Assembly: GCF_015477765.1 (NCBI RefSeq)
Contig: NZ_JADLQQ010000005.1
Coordinates: 434,001 to 498,000, forward strand
Direction: 5' to 3'
Source: Nocardia transvalensis
GTDB lineage: Bacteria; Actinomycetota; Actinomycetes; Mycobacteriales; Mycobacteriaceae
Length of the DNA stretch: 64,000 nt
Part shown: piece by piece, positions 8,384 to 16,530 of the stretch
How positions within the stretch are numbered: the first letter of the stretch is position 1
Layout of the letters: each line of letters begins with the position of its first letter
Translations under genes and position numbers: made by a program
Notes under the pieces: generated by a model
Told to the model about the DNA's origin: nothing
The model's input: only the letters and a program-made list of their open reading frames with translations
Databases searched by the model: none

Positions 8384-8986
8384 TCACACCCTTCGCGCGC
8401 GGTCGTAGTGACGACGGGCCTTGGCCCGATTCCCGCAGGTCGCCATGGAACACCAGCGGCGTCGACCCGACGGTGAAGGGTCCAGATACATCCACGAGCA
8501 CGCCCCGCAGAGGCGGATCTGCGCACGCTCGGGACCGAGCAGTAATTCGTTGCTCAACAAGGCGATTCGCCCGCCGAGCACCCCGAATCCGGCCGTGCCG
8601 ACACCAATGTCCCAGGGAGCGGACCGATTCGGCAGCGCCGACAGCCGGGCGTGCGCATACGCCGCCCGGATGTCCGCCTCGACCCTTTCCCGCGCGTCGG
8701 CGGGCGGCTCGGCGTCCTCCACGATCGCCATCAGATAGGCGTGCAAGGCCTCGCGCTGAGCCCGCAGGTCCCCGATCGCCCGCTCCCCCTCGGCCGTGCC
8801 CGCATCGCCACGCAGCCGAGCCGCGCCGGTCCCGTCGAGCACACCCGCCCGGACAGCCCACTCCAGCGCGTCGCGCCAGCGCGTCAATCGCTCGACATCG
8901 CGCGCCCTGGTCCGCCCGCCCGCCGTGTTCACGAAGTCCAGGACGGGATGCCCGCCGATGAAATTGCTCGACGTCCACGTCGTCAT
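8384..8986 (-). CDS. CGNR zinc-finger (ABATE-type) regulator
   Basis: A 200-residue protein of the ABATE/CGNR family. The N-terminal HPVLDFVNTAG motif and the C-terminal zinc finger (LCGACSWMYLD, then WCSMATCGNRAKARRH) are both intact. These are probable transcription regulators. The gene is divergent from the alpha/beta hydrolase gene at 9067 across 80 bp, so that gene is the likely target. Confidence 0.88.
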   Translation of the reverse strand: MTTWTSSNFIGGHPVLDFVNTAGGRTRARDVERLTRWRDALEWAVRAGVLDGTGAARLRGDAGTAEGERAIGDLRAQREALHAYLMAIVEDAEPPADARERVEADIRAAYAHARLSALPNRSAPWDIGVGTAGFGVLGGRIALLSNELLLGPERAQIRLCGACSWMYLDPSPSGRRRWCSMATCGNRAKARRHYDRARRV

Positions 8987-9066
8987 GCGCCGACTCTCCT
9001 TGAACCCGTGACAATCCTGCCCTACTCTCGGATTCTAACCGGAATATGACGCTTTAGGGGTTAGGG

Positions 9067-9903
9067 ATGAACGAGTTCGACGGCAGCCACCTGTCCGAGG
9101 TGTTCGAGTTCGAGGGACAACAGGTTCGCCACGGCAGCATCGGCCGCGGCGAACCCCTGGTCCTGCTGCACGGCACCCCCTTCTCCTCGGTGGTATGGCG
9201 GCGGATCGCCCCCTACCTCGCCGCCCGCCGGCGGGTGTACTACTTCGACCTGCTCGGTTACGGACGCTCGGAGATGCGCGCGGGCCAGGACGTCTCCCTC
9301 GGCTTGCAGAACCGCCTGTTCGCCGCCCTGCTCGCACACTGGGGACTGCTACGGCCGGATGTGGTGGCCCACGATTTCGGCGGCACCACGGCCCTGCGCA
9401 CCCTGCTGCTGAACGGCCGCGACTACCGCACGCTGACCCTCATCGATCCCGTCGCGCTCGGCCCCTCCGGATCCCCTTTCGTCCAGGCGACCCGCGCCCA
9501 CGAGGACGTCTTCGCCGCCCTCCCCGCCTACGCCCACGAGGCGCTGGTGCGCGCCTACATCCGCGGCGCCGCCCACGATCCACTCACCGAGTCCGAGCTG
9601 TGGCGCTACCTCGAGCCGTGGCTGGGCCCGACCGGGCAGGCCGCCTTCTATCGGCAGATCGCCCAGATGAGCGACCGGTACACCGACGAGATCGAGCATC
9701 GCTACGGATCGATCGACTGTCCGGTCACCGTGCTGTGGGGCGAGCAGGACGCGTGGATCCCGATAGATCGCGGCCGCGAACTCGCCCAGCGCATCCCGGG
9801 CGCCGAATTCCGCCCCGTCCCCGGCGCGGGTCATCTCGTGCAGGAGGACGCTCCCGAGGCGGTCGTCGCGACCGTCCTCGGCGTACTGGACCGCGCAGCC
9901 TGA
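9067..9903 (+). CDS. Alpha/beta hydrolase with Asp nucleophile (haloalkane dehalogenase/epoxide hydrolase-like)
   Basis: A 278-residue alpha/beta hydrolase. The oxyanion-hole motif is LLHGTPFSS. The nucleophile elbow reads AHDFGGTTA, so the nucleophile is Asp rather than Ser, as in haloalkane dehalogenases, fluoroacetate dehalogenases and epoxide hydrolases. WGEQDAWIP supplies the probable acid and GAGHLVQEDAP the catalytic His. The exact substrate cannot be assigned. It is divergent from the CGNR regulator and monocistronic. Confidence 0.85.
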   Translation: MNEFDGSHLSEVFEFEGQQVRHGSIGRGEPLVLLHGTPFSSVVWRRIAPYLAARRRVYYFDLLGYGRSEMRAGQDVSLGLQNRLFAALLAHWGLLRPDVVAHDFGGTTALRTLLLNGRDYRTLTLIDPVALGPSGSPFVQATRAHEDVFAALPAYAHEALVRAYIRGAAHDPLTESELWRYLEPWLGPTGQAAFYRQIAQMSDRYTDEIEHRYGSIDCPVTVLWGEQDAWIPIDRGRELAQRIPGAEFRPVPGAGHLVQEDAPEAVVATVLGVLDRAA

Positions 9904-10221
9904 CCATTCGGACGACACCGATTGCGGGCGGTAAACTTTCGACGCCACGCGGGCGCGACGCGCCGGTCCTTACCGAATCTTTTGCGGGTCCGGACGGGTG
10001 CCGCAATCCCACTGGTGGCAGGATGTGCGTGCTGGTCGAGCACACATCGGTAACCGGCCGAGCTGCTGGCAGGGCGCGGGAACATCGCTGCCCGGCGGCT
10101 AGCGGCACGTGTAACACCGGCGAAACACATTCTTGATTGCCGGGAAACACCGCATCCATAGCGTTCTGCGACGAACCCAGCACGCGGCACTGGCTGGGAA
10201 CCGATCCGTAAGGAGTACTAA
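9904..10221 (+). promoter_or_regulatory. glnA1 upstream region
   Basis: This 318-bp gap has no convincing gene. It carries the GlnR operator (10111-10148) about 74 bp before the start codon, and the ribosome-binding site AAGGAG at 10209-10214 that fixes the GTG start at 10222. The rest shows no feature I can name. Confidence 0.7.
10111..10148 (+). promoter_or_regulatory. GlnR box
   Basis: GTAAC-n6-GAAAC-n6-TTGAT-n6-GAAAC at 10111-10115, 10122-10126, 10133-10137 and 10144-10148. This matches the actinobacterial GlnR a-b-a-b operator with 6-bp spacers, one half-site being degenerate (TTGAT for GTNAC). GlnR activates glnA under nitrogen limitation in mycobacteria and Streptomyces; the same control here is inference. 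Confidence 0.9.
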
Positions 10222-11658
10222 GTGGCGTTCAGCACGGCCGACGAGGTCATCAAGTACATCAAGGAGGAGGAAGTCGAGTACGTCGACGTCCGCTTCTGCG
10301 ATCTCCCCGGTATCCAGCAGCACTTCTCGATCCCGGCGAAGACCTTCACCGCCGACCTGGCCGAGGAGGGCCTGGCGTTCGACGGTTCTTCGGTGCGCGG
10401 CTTCCAGTCGATCGACGAGTCGGACATGCTGCTGCTGCCCGACTTCAGCACCGCCCGGATCGACCCGTTCCGGGCCGCCAAGACGCTGAACCTGAACTTC
10501 TTCGTGCACGATCCGTTCACCCGCGAGGCCTACAGCCGCGACCCGCGCAATATCGCGCGCAAGGCCGAGGAGTACCTGCGCTCCACCGGCATTGCCGACA
10601 CCGCGTTCTTCGGCCCGGAGGCGGAGTTCTACATCTTCGACTCCATCCGCTACGACTCGGCGATGAACGGCGCCTTCTACGAGATCGAGTCGATCTCGGG
10701 CTCCTGGAACACCGGTGCCGAGTTCAACCCGGACGGCACCCTCAACCGCGGCTACAAGGTCCGCAACAAGGGTGGCTACTTCCCGGTCGCGCCGTACGAC
10801 CACTACGTGGACCTGCGCGACAAGATCTCGACCAACCTGCAGAACGCGGGCTTCGAGCTCGAGCGCGGCCACCACGAGGTGGGCACGGCGGGCCAGGCCG
10901 AGATCAACTACCGCTTCGGCACCCTGCTGTCGGCGGCCGACGATCTGATGCTGTTCAAGTACATCGTCAAGAACACCGCGTGGGCCGAGGGCAAGACCGT
11001 CACCTTCATGCCGAAGCCGCTGTTCGGTGACAACGGCTCGGGCATGCACGTGCACCAGTCGCTGTGGAAGGACGGCAAGCCGCTGTTCCACGACGAGGCC
11101 GGCTACGGCGGCCTGTCTGACCTGGCGCGCTGGTACATCGGCGGCATCCTGCACCACGCGCCGTCGCTGCTGGCGTTCACCAACCCGACCGTGAACTCCT
11201 ACCACCGCCTGGTCCCGGGCTTCGAGGCCCCGATCAACCTGGTGTACTCGCAGCGCAACCGCTCTGCGGCCGTGCGCATCCCGGTCACCGGCAACAACCC
11301 GAAGGCCAAGCGCATCGAGTTCCGCGCGCCGGACTCCTCGGGCAACCCGTACCTGGCCTTCGCCGCCATGCTGATGGCCGGCCTGGACGGCATCAAGAAG
11401 AAGATCGAGCCCGCGGCCCCGGTCGACAAGGACCTCTACGAGCTCCCGCCGGAGGAGGCCAAGAACATCCCCCAGGCCCCCACCAGCCTGGCCTCGGTCA
11501 TCGACAAGCTCGAGCAGGACCACGACTACCTCACCGAAGGCAACGTCTTCACCGAGGACCTCATCGAAACCTGGATCCAGCTCAAGCGCGACAACGAAAT
11601 CGCCCCGGTCAACCTCCGCCCGCACCCCTACGAGTTCGAGCTCTACTTCGACGTGTAA
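10222..11658 (+). CDS. glnA: Glutamine synthetase type I (GlnA1)
   Basis: A 478-residue GSI-beta glutamine synthetase, the same length as M. tuberculosis GlnA1. It condenses ammonia and glutamate with ATP. Visible motifs include FDGSSVRGF, the NGSGMHVHQS ATP-site segment and the NRSAAVRIP loop. The adenylylation site lies in DLYELPPEE, with the target tyrosine at residue 406 as in M. tuberculosis. GlnE, at the right end of this window, is the expected modifying enzyme. The last codons form the attachment core of the downstream element, and the coding sequence is complete. Confidence 0.99.
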   Translation: MAFSTADEVIKYIKEEEVEYVDVRFCDLPGIQQHFSIPAKTFTADLAEEGLAFDGSSVRGFQSIDESDMLLLPDFSTARIDPFRAAKTLNLNFFVHDPFTREAYSRDPRNIARKAEEYLRSTGIADTAFFGPEAEFYIFDSIRYDSAMNGAFYEIESISGSWNTGAEFNPDGTLNRGYKVRNKGGYFPVAPYDHYVDLRDKISTNLQNAGFELERGHHEVGTAGQAEINYRFGTLLSAADDLMLFKYIVKNTAWAEGKTVTFMPKPLFGDNGSGMHVHQSLWKDGKPLFHDEAGYGGLSDLARWYIGGILHHAPSLLAFTNPTVNSYHRLVPGFEAPINLVYSQRNRSAAVRIPVTGNNPKAKRIEFRAPDSSGNPYLAFAAMLMAGLDGIKKKIEPAAPVDKDLYELPPEEAKNIPQAPTSLASVIDKLEQDHDYLTEGNVFTEDLIETWIQLKRDNEIAPVNLRPHPYEFELYFDV

Positions 11659-11659
11659 G
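11637..11659 (+). other. Attachment site attL (core)
   Basis: These 23 bp, spanning the last seven glnA codons, the stop and one extra base, recur perfectly at 21877-21899. The integrase gene ends 15 bp downstream. This is the left boundary of the integrated element. Confidence 0.93.
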
Positions 11660-11673
11660 CCCGATCAGGGAAT

Positions 11674-12852
11674 TCACCCCTGATTCAAGGCATCGGTACG
11701 CAGAGAGTACGCAGTAGAGTCCATCCGCTTCGTGATCACATCCGCGATCACTTTGCGGGTGGACTCGTCTGTATCGGGCCACAGATGCCCGTAGGTGTCC
11801 AAGGTGGTCTTGGCGTTGGCATGCCGCATGCGTGCCTGCACGACCTTGATGTTCGCGCCAGCCGCGATCAGCAGCGACGCAAGGTAGTGACGCAGATCCT
11901 GGAAGCTGAATTCGTCAGGTAGACCGGCAATTCCGCCGCGCGCATCGCGTAGGGCACGCTCGACCTGCCACGGCGGGACCGGGTTGCCGAACTCGTCGCT
12001 GACGACGTGATCCCCTGGGAATTCCTTGACGGCCGCCGACAACATCAGTGCCAGCTCACGGGCGATCGGAATCGGCGCTTCCGAACCGTCCGTCTTCAAC
12101 GGCTTGCCGCCCCACTGCTGATGCGGGTATACGACGCCGCGCAGGAAGTCCATGTCTTCGCGGACGCGGATCCCGCACGCCTCCGACACCCGGAGCCCGG
12201 CGAACGCGCCGAGCAGGATGGCGCTGCGCATGTGCGTCGGCATCGCGTCGTAGATCGCCCACACCTGCTCTGTGGTGGCGCAGTACACCTTCTGCTTGCC
12301 TGCGGGTGGTGATGTGCGACGGGAGCATGGGTTGCGGGCCAGAATGCCGTCCAGCACGGCGTCACCGAGGATCTGTGACAGCCGGGAGTGCAGCGCGTAC
12401 ACGTAGCTCGGTTCATGGCCGCGATCCTTCAGCTTGGCGCACCACGCCTTCACCATCGACGGCCGGACCGCCGACAGCTGGATCTTCCCGAACTCCTCTT
12501 TGATCTGCGCGATGTGCACCTTGGCCTGCCGAACCGTTGTATCTCGGTGCACCGCATAGCCTTTCACCCATTCGTCGCACCATTGCTCGACCGTCAGCTT
12601 GGCGTCGCGAGGTGCTACATGGGTGCCCTGCTCGAGCGCAGATGTGGCCTTGTTCAGCCAGTCCTGAGCATCGGTCTTGCGGGTGAACCGCTGAGTGAAT
12701 TCCTTGCCGGTGTCATCAACGTAGCGTGCCCGCCACCGCTTGCCCGTACCGTGCAGCTTGGACGGCACGCGCTCGGTGGTTCCGTCCTCGTTGCGGATGG
12801 TCTTGTACCACAGATCTTCTACGCCAGCGCGGCGATTTCGGCGCACAGTCAT
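11674..12852 (-). CDS. Tyrosine-recombinase integrase
   Basis: A 392-residue phage-type integrase next to attL. It has an N-terminal arm-binding region, a SAM-like core-binding domain (about residues 70-160), and a catalytic domain with Arg in AGLRVSEACGI, the QDLRHYLASLL box (the first His replaced by Gln), a second His in RMRHANAKTTL, and the nucleophile Tyr in LDTYGHL. It reads toward glnA. Its start overlaps the repressor stop by one base (TGATG), so the two are translationally coupled. Twelve C-terminal codons are duplicated near attR. Confidence 0.95.
   Translation of the reverse strand: MTVRRNRRAGVEDLWYKTIRNEDGTTERVPSKLHGTGKRWRARYVDDTGKEFTQRFTRKTDAQDWLNKATSALEQGTHVAPRDAKLTVEQWCDEWVKGYAVHRDTTVRQAKVHIAQIKEEFGKIQLSAVRPSMVKAWCAKLKDRGHEPSYVYALHSRLSQILGDAVLDGILARNPCSRRTSPPAGKQKVYCATTEQVWAIYDAMPTHMRSAILLGAFAGLRVSEACGIRVREDMDFLRGVVYPHQQWGGKPLKTDGSEAPIPIARELALMLSAAVKEFPGDHVVSDEFGNPVPPWQVERALRDARGGIAGLPDEFSFQDLRHYLASLLIAAGANIKVVQARMRHANAKTTLDTYGHLWPDTDESTRKVIADVITKRMDSTAYSLRTDALNQG
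11696..11714 (+). repeat. Left candidate integrase arm-type sites
   Basis: GTACGCAG occurs twice (11696-11703 and 11707-11714), 11 bp apart, inside the 3' end of the integrase gene. The same pair lies near the other end at 21751-21769. One helical turn of spacing and presence at both ends fit integrase arm-binding sites. Confidence 0.6.
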
Positions 12853-13445
12853 CAGAACGGGGCCCGTTCATTGTCACTGGCTATGCGCGCGGCGCTTGTC
12901 CCGATACGCTCCCTGATCTCATCAATTTCGTTGTCGGGCATCAGATCTCGGTGCTCGTCAGTCAGGGCGTAGAAATCTCGTTCGAGATCTTCCCTCAGCC
13001 CCTCGTACAGCATGGCAGCGCTCCACAGCTGGTGGTCGTACTTGTCGAGTTGAACCAGCATCGCGCGGATCTTCGAGACTGCTTGAACCGAGTCCGTGTC
13101 ATCGGTGAGTCGATCGAGTGGCACACCGAGGATGGCGGCGACGGCCTTTGCCTCACCGAGCTGCACCTGTCGGCTACCGTTCTCGATCTTGTACACCGTT
13201 GCCTGATGCCACTTGAACCCGCGCTCCGACATTTGCTCCGCAAGAGCCTCTTGGGAGAGTCCGGTATCACCACGCAGAGTCTTCAGGTTCGATGCGAAGA
13301 CCTCTTCAGCCGATAACGATGTCCGTTGCGCGCGTACGGCTTCGAGCGCGGCTCGGCCGCGCTCGCCAGGGCGCGTGAACCGCCTGCCGTGCTGCGCCCC
13401 AGGCGTCGGCTCGGGCAACTCGTCATGGTCATGGTCATCCGGCAT
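12852..13445 (-). CDS. XRE-family repressor of the element
   Basis: A 197-residue protein with a helix-turn-helix of the Cro/C1 (XRE) type at about residues 50-115 (LRGDTGLSQEALAEQM through IENGSRQVQLGEA). A C-terminal helical region may be a dimerisation domain. ATG 13445 is preferred over an upstream ATG (13520) because the extra 25 residues would overlap the operator region. It is divergent from the excisionase-like gene and coupled to the integrase gene, the layout expected for the switch that keeps the element integrated. Confidence 0.85.
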   Translation of the reverse strand: MPDDHDHDELPEPTPGAQHGRRFTRPGERGRAALEAVRAQRTSLSAEEVFASNLKTLRGDTGLSQEALAEQMSERGFKWHQATVYKIENGSRQVQLGEAKAVAAILGVPLDRLTDDTDSVQAVSKIRAMLVQLDKYDHQLWSAAMLYEGLREDLERDFYALTDEHRDLMPDNEIDEIRERIGTSAARIASDNERAPF

Positions 13446-13537
13446 GTGCCAACGATAATCCAAACTGTTGTTTGCTGTCACTCCAATCCAGCGATAATCT
13501 GAGATGGCCTTGCAGATCAATCCGAAATGGAGTTCAG
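13446..13537. promoter_or_regulatory. Divergent control region of the element
   Basis: This 92-bp gap separates the repressor and the forward operon. CGATAATC occurs twice in the same orientation (13453-13460 and 13492-13499, 39 bp apart). Between them is the dyad CAAAC-N4-GTTTG (13461-13474). These are candidate repressor operators. GGAG at 13529-13532 is the ribosome site for the next gene. Confidence 0.6.
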
Positions 13538-13759
13538 GTGGATCAGCTTGCCCGAGAGGGTCATCGTGAGTACTTGACGACGAGAGAGGTCAGTTCGCTG
13601 ACTGGCATCCCGGAATCGACGTGGCGGTACTGGCGGCATATCGGTGAGGGCCCGGCATCGTTCCGCCTTGGCGGCAAGCGAGTTGTGTACCGGCGCAGCG
13701 AGGTTGCGCGCTGGATCAAGGCTCAGGAGGCGGAGACCACGCGTGGGGGTGTGGCCTGA
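13538..13759 (+). CDS. Excisionase-like helix-turn-helix protein
   Basis: A 73-residue MerR/HTH_17-type DNA-binding protein (YLTTREVSSLTGIPESTWRY, then GPASFRLGGKRVVYRR and WIKAQE). This size and motif are typical of AlpA/Xis excisionases. GTG 13538 has GGAG upstream; starting further left would run through the operators. It is the first gene of the forward operon and starts opposite the repressor, so it is probably repressed during maintenance and drives excision when released. Confidence 0.8.
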   Translation: MDQLAREGHREYLTTREVSSLTGIPESTWRYWRHIGEGPASFRLGGKRVVYRRSEVARWIKAQEAETTRGGVA

Positions 13760-13762
13760 GCC

Positions 13763-14623
13763 ATGACGGGCCGGTCGTTGAACAAGTTCGCCTGGATGGA
13801 GGCGCTACGGGGTGCGGATCTGTCGCACGCCGAGTATCGCATCCTGCTGAATCTGAGCACGTGGGCGAACGGCGACCTGACCAACGCGTACCCAGGAATG
13901 AAGGCGCTGGCCGAGGCGGCGCAGGTATCGCCGCCGACGTTGAAGAAGGCGTTGCGAACCCTGACCGCGAAGGGGTGGATCGTGCTGGTCGATCCGGGCG
14001 GAAACCAGTACTGGAAGGGCAAGGCCAATGTGTACTCGCTGGCTGTCCCGAAGGGGGTAACCGGGTTGTCCCCTTCGGGTTCGCAAGGGGGTAAGCCATT
14101 TTCGGAAGGGGGTAACTCAGTTTCGGAAGGGGGTAAATCGGCACCCGGTGAAGGGGACAACTCAGTTATCCCCCACCAGGAACTACTACCAGGGGATTCC
14201 ACCAATGCATCTGATCAGGCGGCGGTCGTTGCGTTAGCTGACGCGGGCGCGCGCGGGCGCGTGGCTGAGCAGAGCCCCGCCGAAGTGATCGCCGCTGAGG
14301 TGGTGGAGGAGACCGTCCACGCGCACGGGTTCGAGGCGATCTTCACCCCCAGTGCTGCCGCGCCGGTCGAGCCTGCCCCGAGCGTTCCTGCGCCGGTCGC
14401 CGAGTTCGGATCGGATCCGGCGGCGAACCCGCTGGCGTGGCTGGACAGCCAGTTGCCGGGTGGGTTCCTGGCCGGGGAGCGGGCGAAGGCTCAGCAGATG
14501 CTCGACGCGGGCGACCACTACACGAGCGTGCGCTGGGCCGTCTTGCGCGGACGGCAGAAACCGAAACCAAAGCTCCCGTCGTCGCGTCGCCGGGCGTACA
14601 TCGACGACAGCAAATCCGCATAG
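13763..14623 (+). CDS. Winged-helix replication-type protein
   Basis: A 286-residue protein. The N-terminal ~95 residues form a winged helix like those of phage and plasmid replication initiators (SHAEYRILLNLSTWANGDL, ALAEAAQVSPPTLKKALRTL). A Gly/Ser-rich linker contains imperfect repeats (SEGGNSV, SEGGKSA). The Pro/Ala-rich middle is probably disordered and the C-terminus is basic (RGRQKPKPKLPSSRRR). There is no helicase or primase domain, so host enzymes would have to be recruited. The linker-coding DNA holds the iteron-like repeats at 14051-14136. The start lies 3 bp after the previous stop. Replication initiator is an inference; a transcription regulator is possible. Confidence 0.65.
   Translation: MTGRSLNKFAWMEALRGADLSHAEYRILLNLSTWANGDLTNAYPGMKALAEAAQVSPPTLKKALRTLTAKGWIVLVDPGGNQYWKGKANVYSLAVPKGVTGLSPSGSQGGKPFSEGGNSVSEGGKSAPGEGDNSVIPHQELLPGDSTNASDQAAVVALADAGARGRVAEQSPAEVIAAEVVEETVHAHGFEAIFTPSAAAPVEPAPSVPAPVAEFGSDPAANPLAWLDSQLPGGFLAGERAKAQQMLDAGDHYTSVRWAVLRGRQKPKPKLPSSRRRAYIDDSKSA
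14051..14136 (+). repeat. Iteron-like repeats, candidate replication origin
   Basis: AAGGGGGTAA occurs four times at 14051, 14085, 14106 and 14127; the last three are exactly 21 bp apart. Flanks are also similar (TTCGGAAGGGGGTAA in the last two). A related inverted copy (TTATCCCCC) follows at 14166-14174. The repeats lie inside the winged-helix gene, a common place for initiator-binding iterons. Confidence 0.55.
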
Positions 14624-14632
14624 GAGAAGACC

Positions 14633-15067
14633 ATGATCTTGCGCCCGTGCCTGGACTGCGGCGAACCGAGCACCACCGCGCGCTGCCCGGAGCACGCACT
14701 GAGAGATGACCGTGTTCGTGACCATGACCATGTGCATTGGAACGGCGGGCGGTGGAAGCGGTTGTCTGCGCGACTGCGGCGGGTACAGCCGTGGTGCTCG
14801 TCGTGTGGTGCCACCGACGAGTTGACCGTCGACCACATCGCCCCCGTAAGTACGCGCCCGGATCTCGCGTATGAGCTGAGAAATCTTCAGGTGCTGTGTA
14901 GGCGGTGCAACGGCCGCAAGGGGGCCCGGGGGATAGCCCCTACTCGAGAAGTTCTTCCGGCCCCCGGTGAGGCCAAGTTTGCGACTCACATCTCGCGCGG
15001 CGCCAGCAGAGATGCCGCAACCCTTTTCGTTGGCAGCACCGAAAACACCGCATGGGAATCGCGATGA
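14633..15067 (+). CDS. HNH endonuclease
   Basis: A 144-residue HNH nuclease. Zinc-binding cysteine pairs (CLDC near the start, CSSC, CRRC) flank the HNH core ELTVDHIAPVS and NLQVLCRRCNGRKG. HNH proteins encoded next to the large terminase subunit are needed for DNA packaging in many HK97-type phages. The stop overlaps the terminase start (ATGA). No separate small terminase gene is seen, so this protein may serve part of that role. Confidence 0.9.
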   Translation: MILRPCLDCGEPSTTARCPEHALRDDRVRDHDHVHWNGGRWKRLSARLRRVQPWCSSCGATDELTVDHIAPVSTRPDLAYELRNLQVLCRRCNGRKGARGIAPTREVLPAPGEAKFATHISRGASRDAATLFVGSTENTAWESR

Positions 15068-16530
15068 AGGCGGGGCCGAAGGGGCAGATCGACGCCCCGC
15101 CGTTGTCGTTCAAGGGCTGGCCGCGTGACCGGGCGCGTCGCCGGGAGCGGTTCATCCGCGAATACCTCGTCACCCCGCGCGGGCATGGTGCGGGAAAGCC
15201 ATTGCGGCTGCGGCAGTTTCAGGTCGACATCGTGCGTGGCGCGTATGCGGCGGGGGTACGGACGGCGTTGGTGTCGATCCCGCGCGCGAACGGGAAGACG
15301 ATGCTGGCCGCCGCGCTGGCGGTGGCGGAGTTGTTCGTCGGCCCGCCCTCGGCCGAGGTGCTGGTGGTCGCCTCCGATCAGCGGCAGGCCAACATCACGC
15401 TGAAGTATGCGAAGCGGATGGTGGAGCTGAATCCGGCTTTGGCCGAACGGGTGCAGGTGTACGCGGACCGGTTGTACGTCCCGGAGAACGACGCGACGCT
15501 GCTGCCGCTGCCCGCCGAGGTCGGCGCGCTGCACGGGCATGATCCATCCCTTCAGATCGTGGACGAGCTGCACGTGGTGACCGAAGGCGTATGGGAGGCG
15601 GTCACCTCGGTCGCGGGCAAGCGCCCGGAATCACTGACACTGGCCATCAGCACCCCGGCCGCGTCCCCGGACAGCGTCATGTGGCGGTTGGTGGAACACG
15701 GACGCGCCGTAGACGATCCGGCGTTCTTCTTCCGCGAGTTCCGCGCCCCAGAGGGCTGCGATACCAGCGACCGTGCTGCGTGGCGGGTCGCGAATCCGGC
15801 GCTGTCGTGCCGAGACCCGTTCCTGTCCGAGGATGGCATCGAGGCGGCTCGGCGCACGATCCGCGAACCGGTGTTCCGACAGCTGCGCCTCGGGCAGTGG
15901 GTGGGCGGTGCTGAGTCGTGGTTGCCGTGGGGTGCGTGGGAAGCGTGCGCCGGGGACGGTGACGGGATGTCACTGTCCGTCGGCAAGCCACGTGTGGTGC
16001 TGGCATTCGATGGTTCGGCATCCGGTGACTCGACCGCCCTGGTCGGCTGCACGCTCGACGGGCACCTGTGGGTGGAAGGGCTGTGGGAGAACCCCGGAGA
16101 CCCGCGCTGGCGAGTGCCGCGCGAAGACGTCGACAACGCCGTCGCGGTCGCGTTCGACACCTACGACGTGCTTGAGCTGGCGTGCGACCCGTGGGGGTGG
16201 CGCAGCGAGATCGAGGCATGGGCCAAGCGGCACGGTGAACGGCGTGTCCTGGAGTGGAACACCGCCCACGCCGCACGGATGGCCCCGGCCACCGACCGCC
16301 TGTATCAGGCCGTGGTCACCCACACCGTGACCCACGACGGAGACCCGCGGCTGGCCGCGCACGTCGCGCACTGCGTCGCCAAACGCACTCCGATGGGCGA
16401 TCTGGTGTCCAAGGACAAGCGCGGGTCGCCCCGCAAGATCGACGCCGCCGTCGCGGCAATCGTCGCCTTCGACCGCGCCGCATGGCATTCGACCAAATCC
16501 ACGAGAAAGCGAGTGAGGAGTTTTCAATGA
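15064..16530 (+). CDS. Terminase large subunit
   Basis: A 488-residue packaging motor. The ATPase domain has a Walker A-type motif SIPRANGKTMLAAA and Walker B QIVDELHVV. The RNase H-fold nuclease begins at VLAFDGSASGDSTALVG, with the metal-binding Asp. ATG 15064 is chosen over 15052 because it gives the ATGA overlap with the HNH stop. The portal gene overlaps the 3' end in the same way. The gene appears full length and intact. Confidence 0.95.
   Translation: MKAGPKGQIDAPPLSFKGWPRDRARRRERFIREYLVTPRGHGAGKPLRLRQFQVDIVRGAYAAGVRTALVSIPRANGKTMLAAALAVAELFVGPPSAEVLVVASDQRQANITLKYAKRMVELNPALAERVQVYADRLYVPENDATLLPLPAEVGALHGHDPSLQIVDELHVVTEGVWEAVTSVAGKRPESLTLAISTPAASPDSVMWRLVEHGRAVDDPAFFFREFRAPEGCDTSDRAAWRVANPALSCRDPFLSEDGIEAARRTIREPVFRQLRLGQWVGGAESWLPWGAWEACAGDGDGMSLSVGKPRVVLAFDGSASGDSTALVGCTLDGHLWVEGLWENPGDPRWRVPREDVDNAVAVAFDTYDVLELACDPWGWRSEIEAWAKRHGERRVLEWNTAHAARMAPATDRLYQAVVTHTVTHDGDPRLAAHVAHCVAKRTPMGDLVSKDKRGSPRKIDAAVAAIVAFDRAAWHSTKSTRKRVRSFQ

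Noticed and set aside
10099..11625. A 508-codon reverse-strand open frame over glnA
   Set aside because: It is antisense to an unmistakable glutamine synthetase and has no recognisable domain.
11637..11659. tRNA gene as the attachment site
   Set aside because: The repeat is entirely glnA coding sequence; no tRNA-like fold is present at either end.
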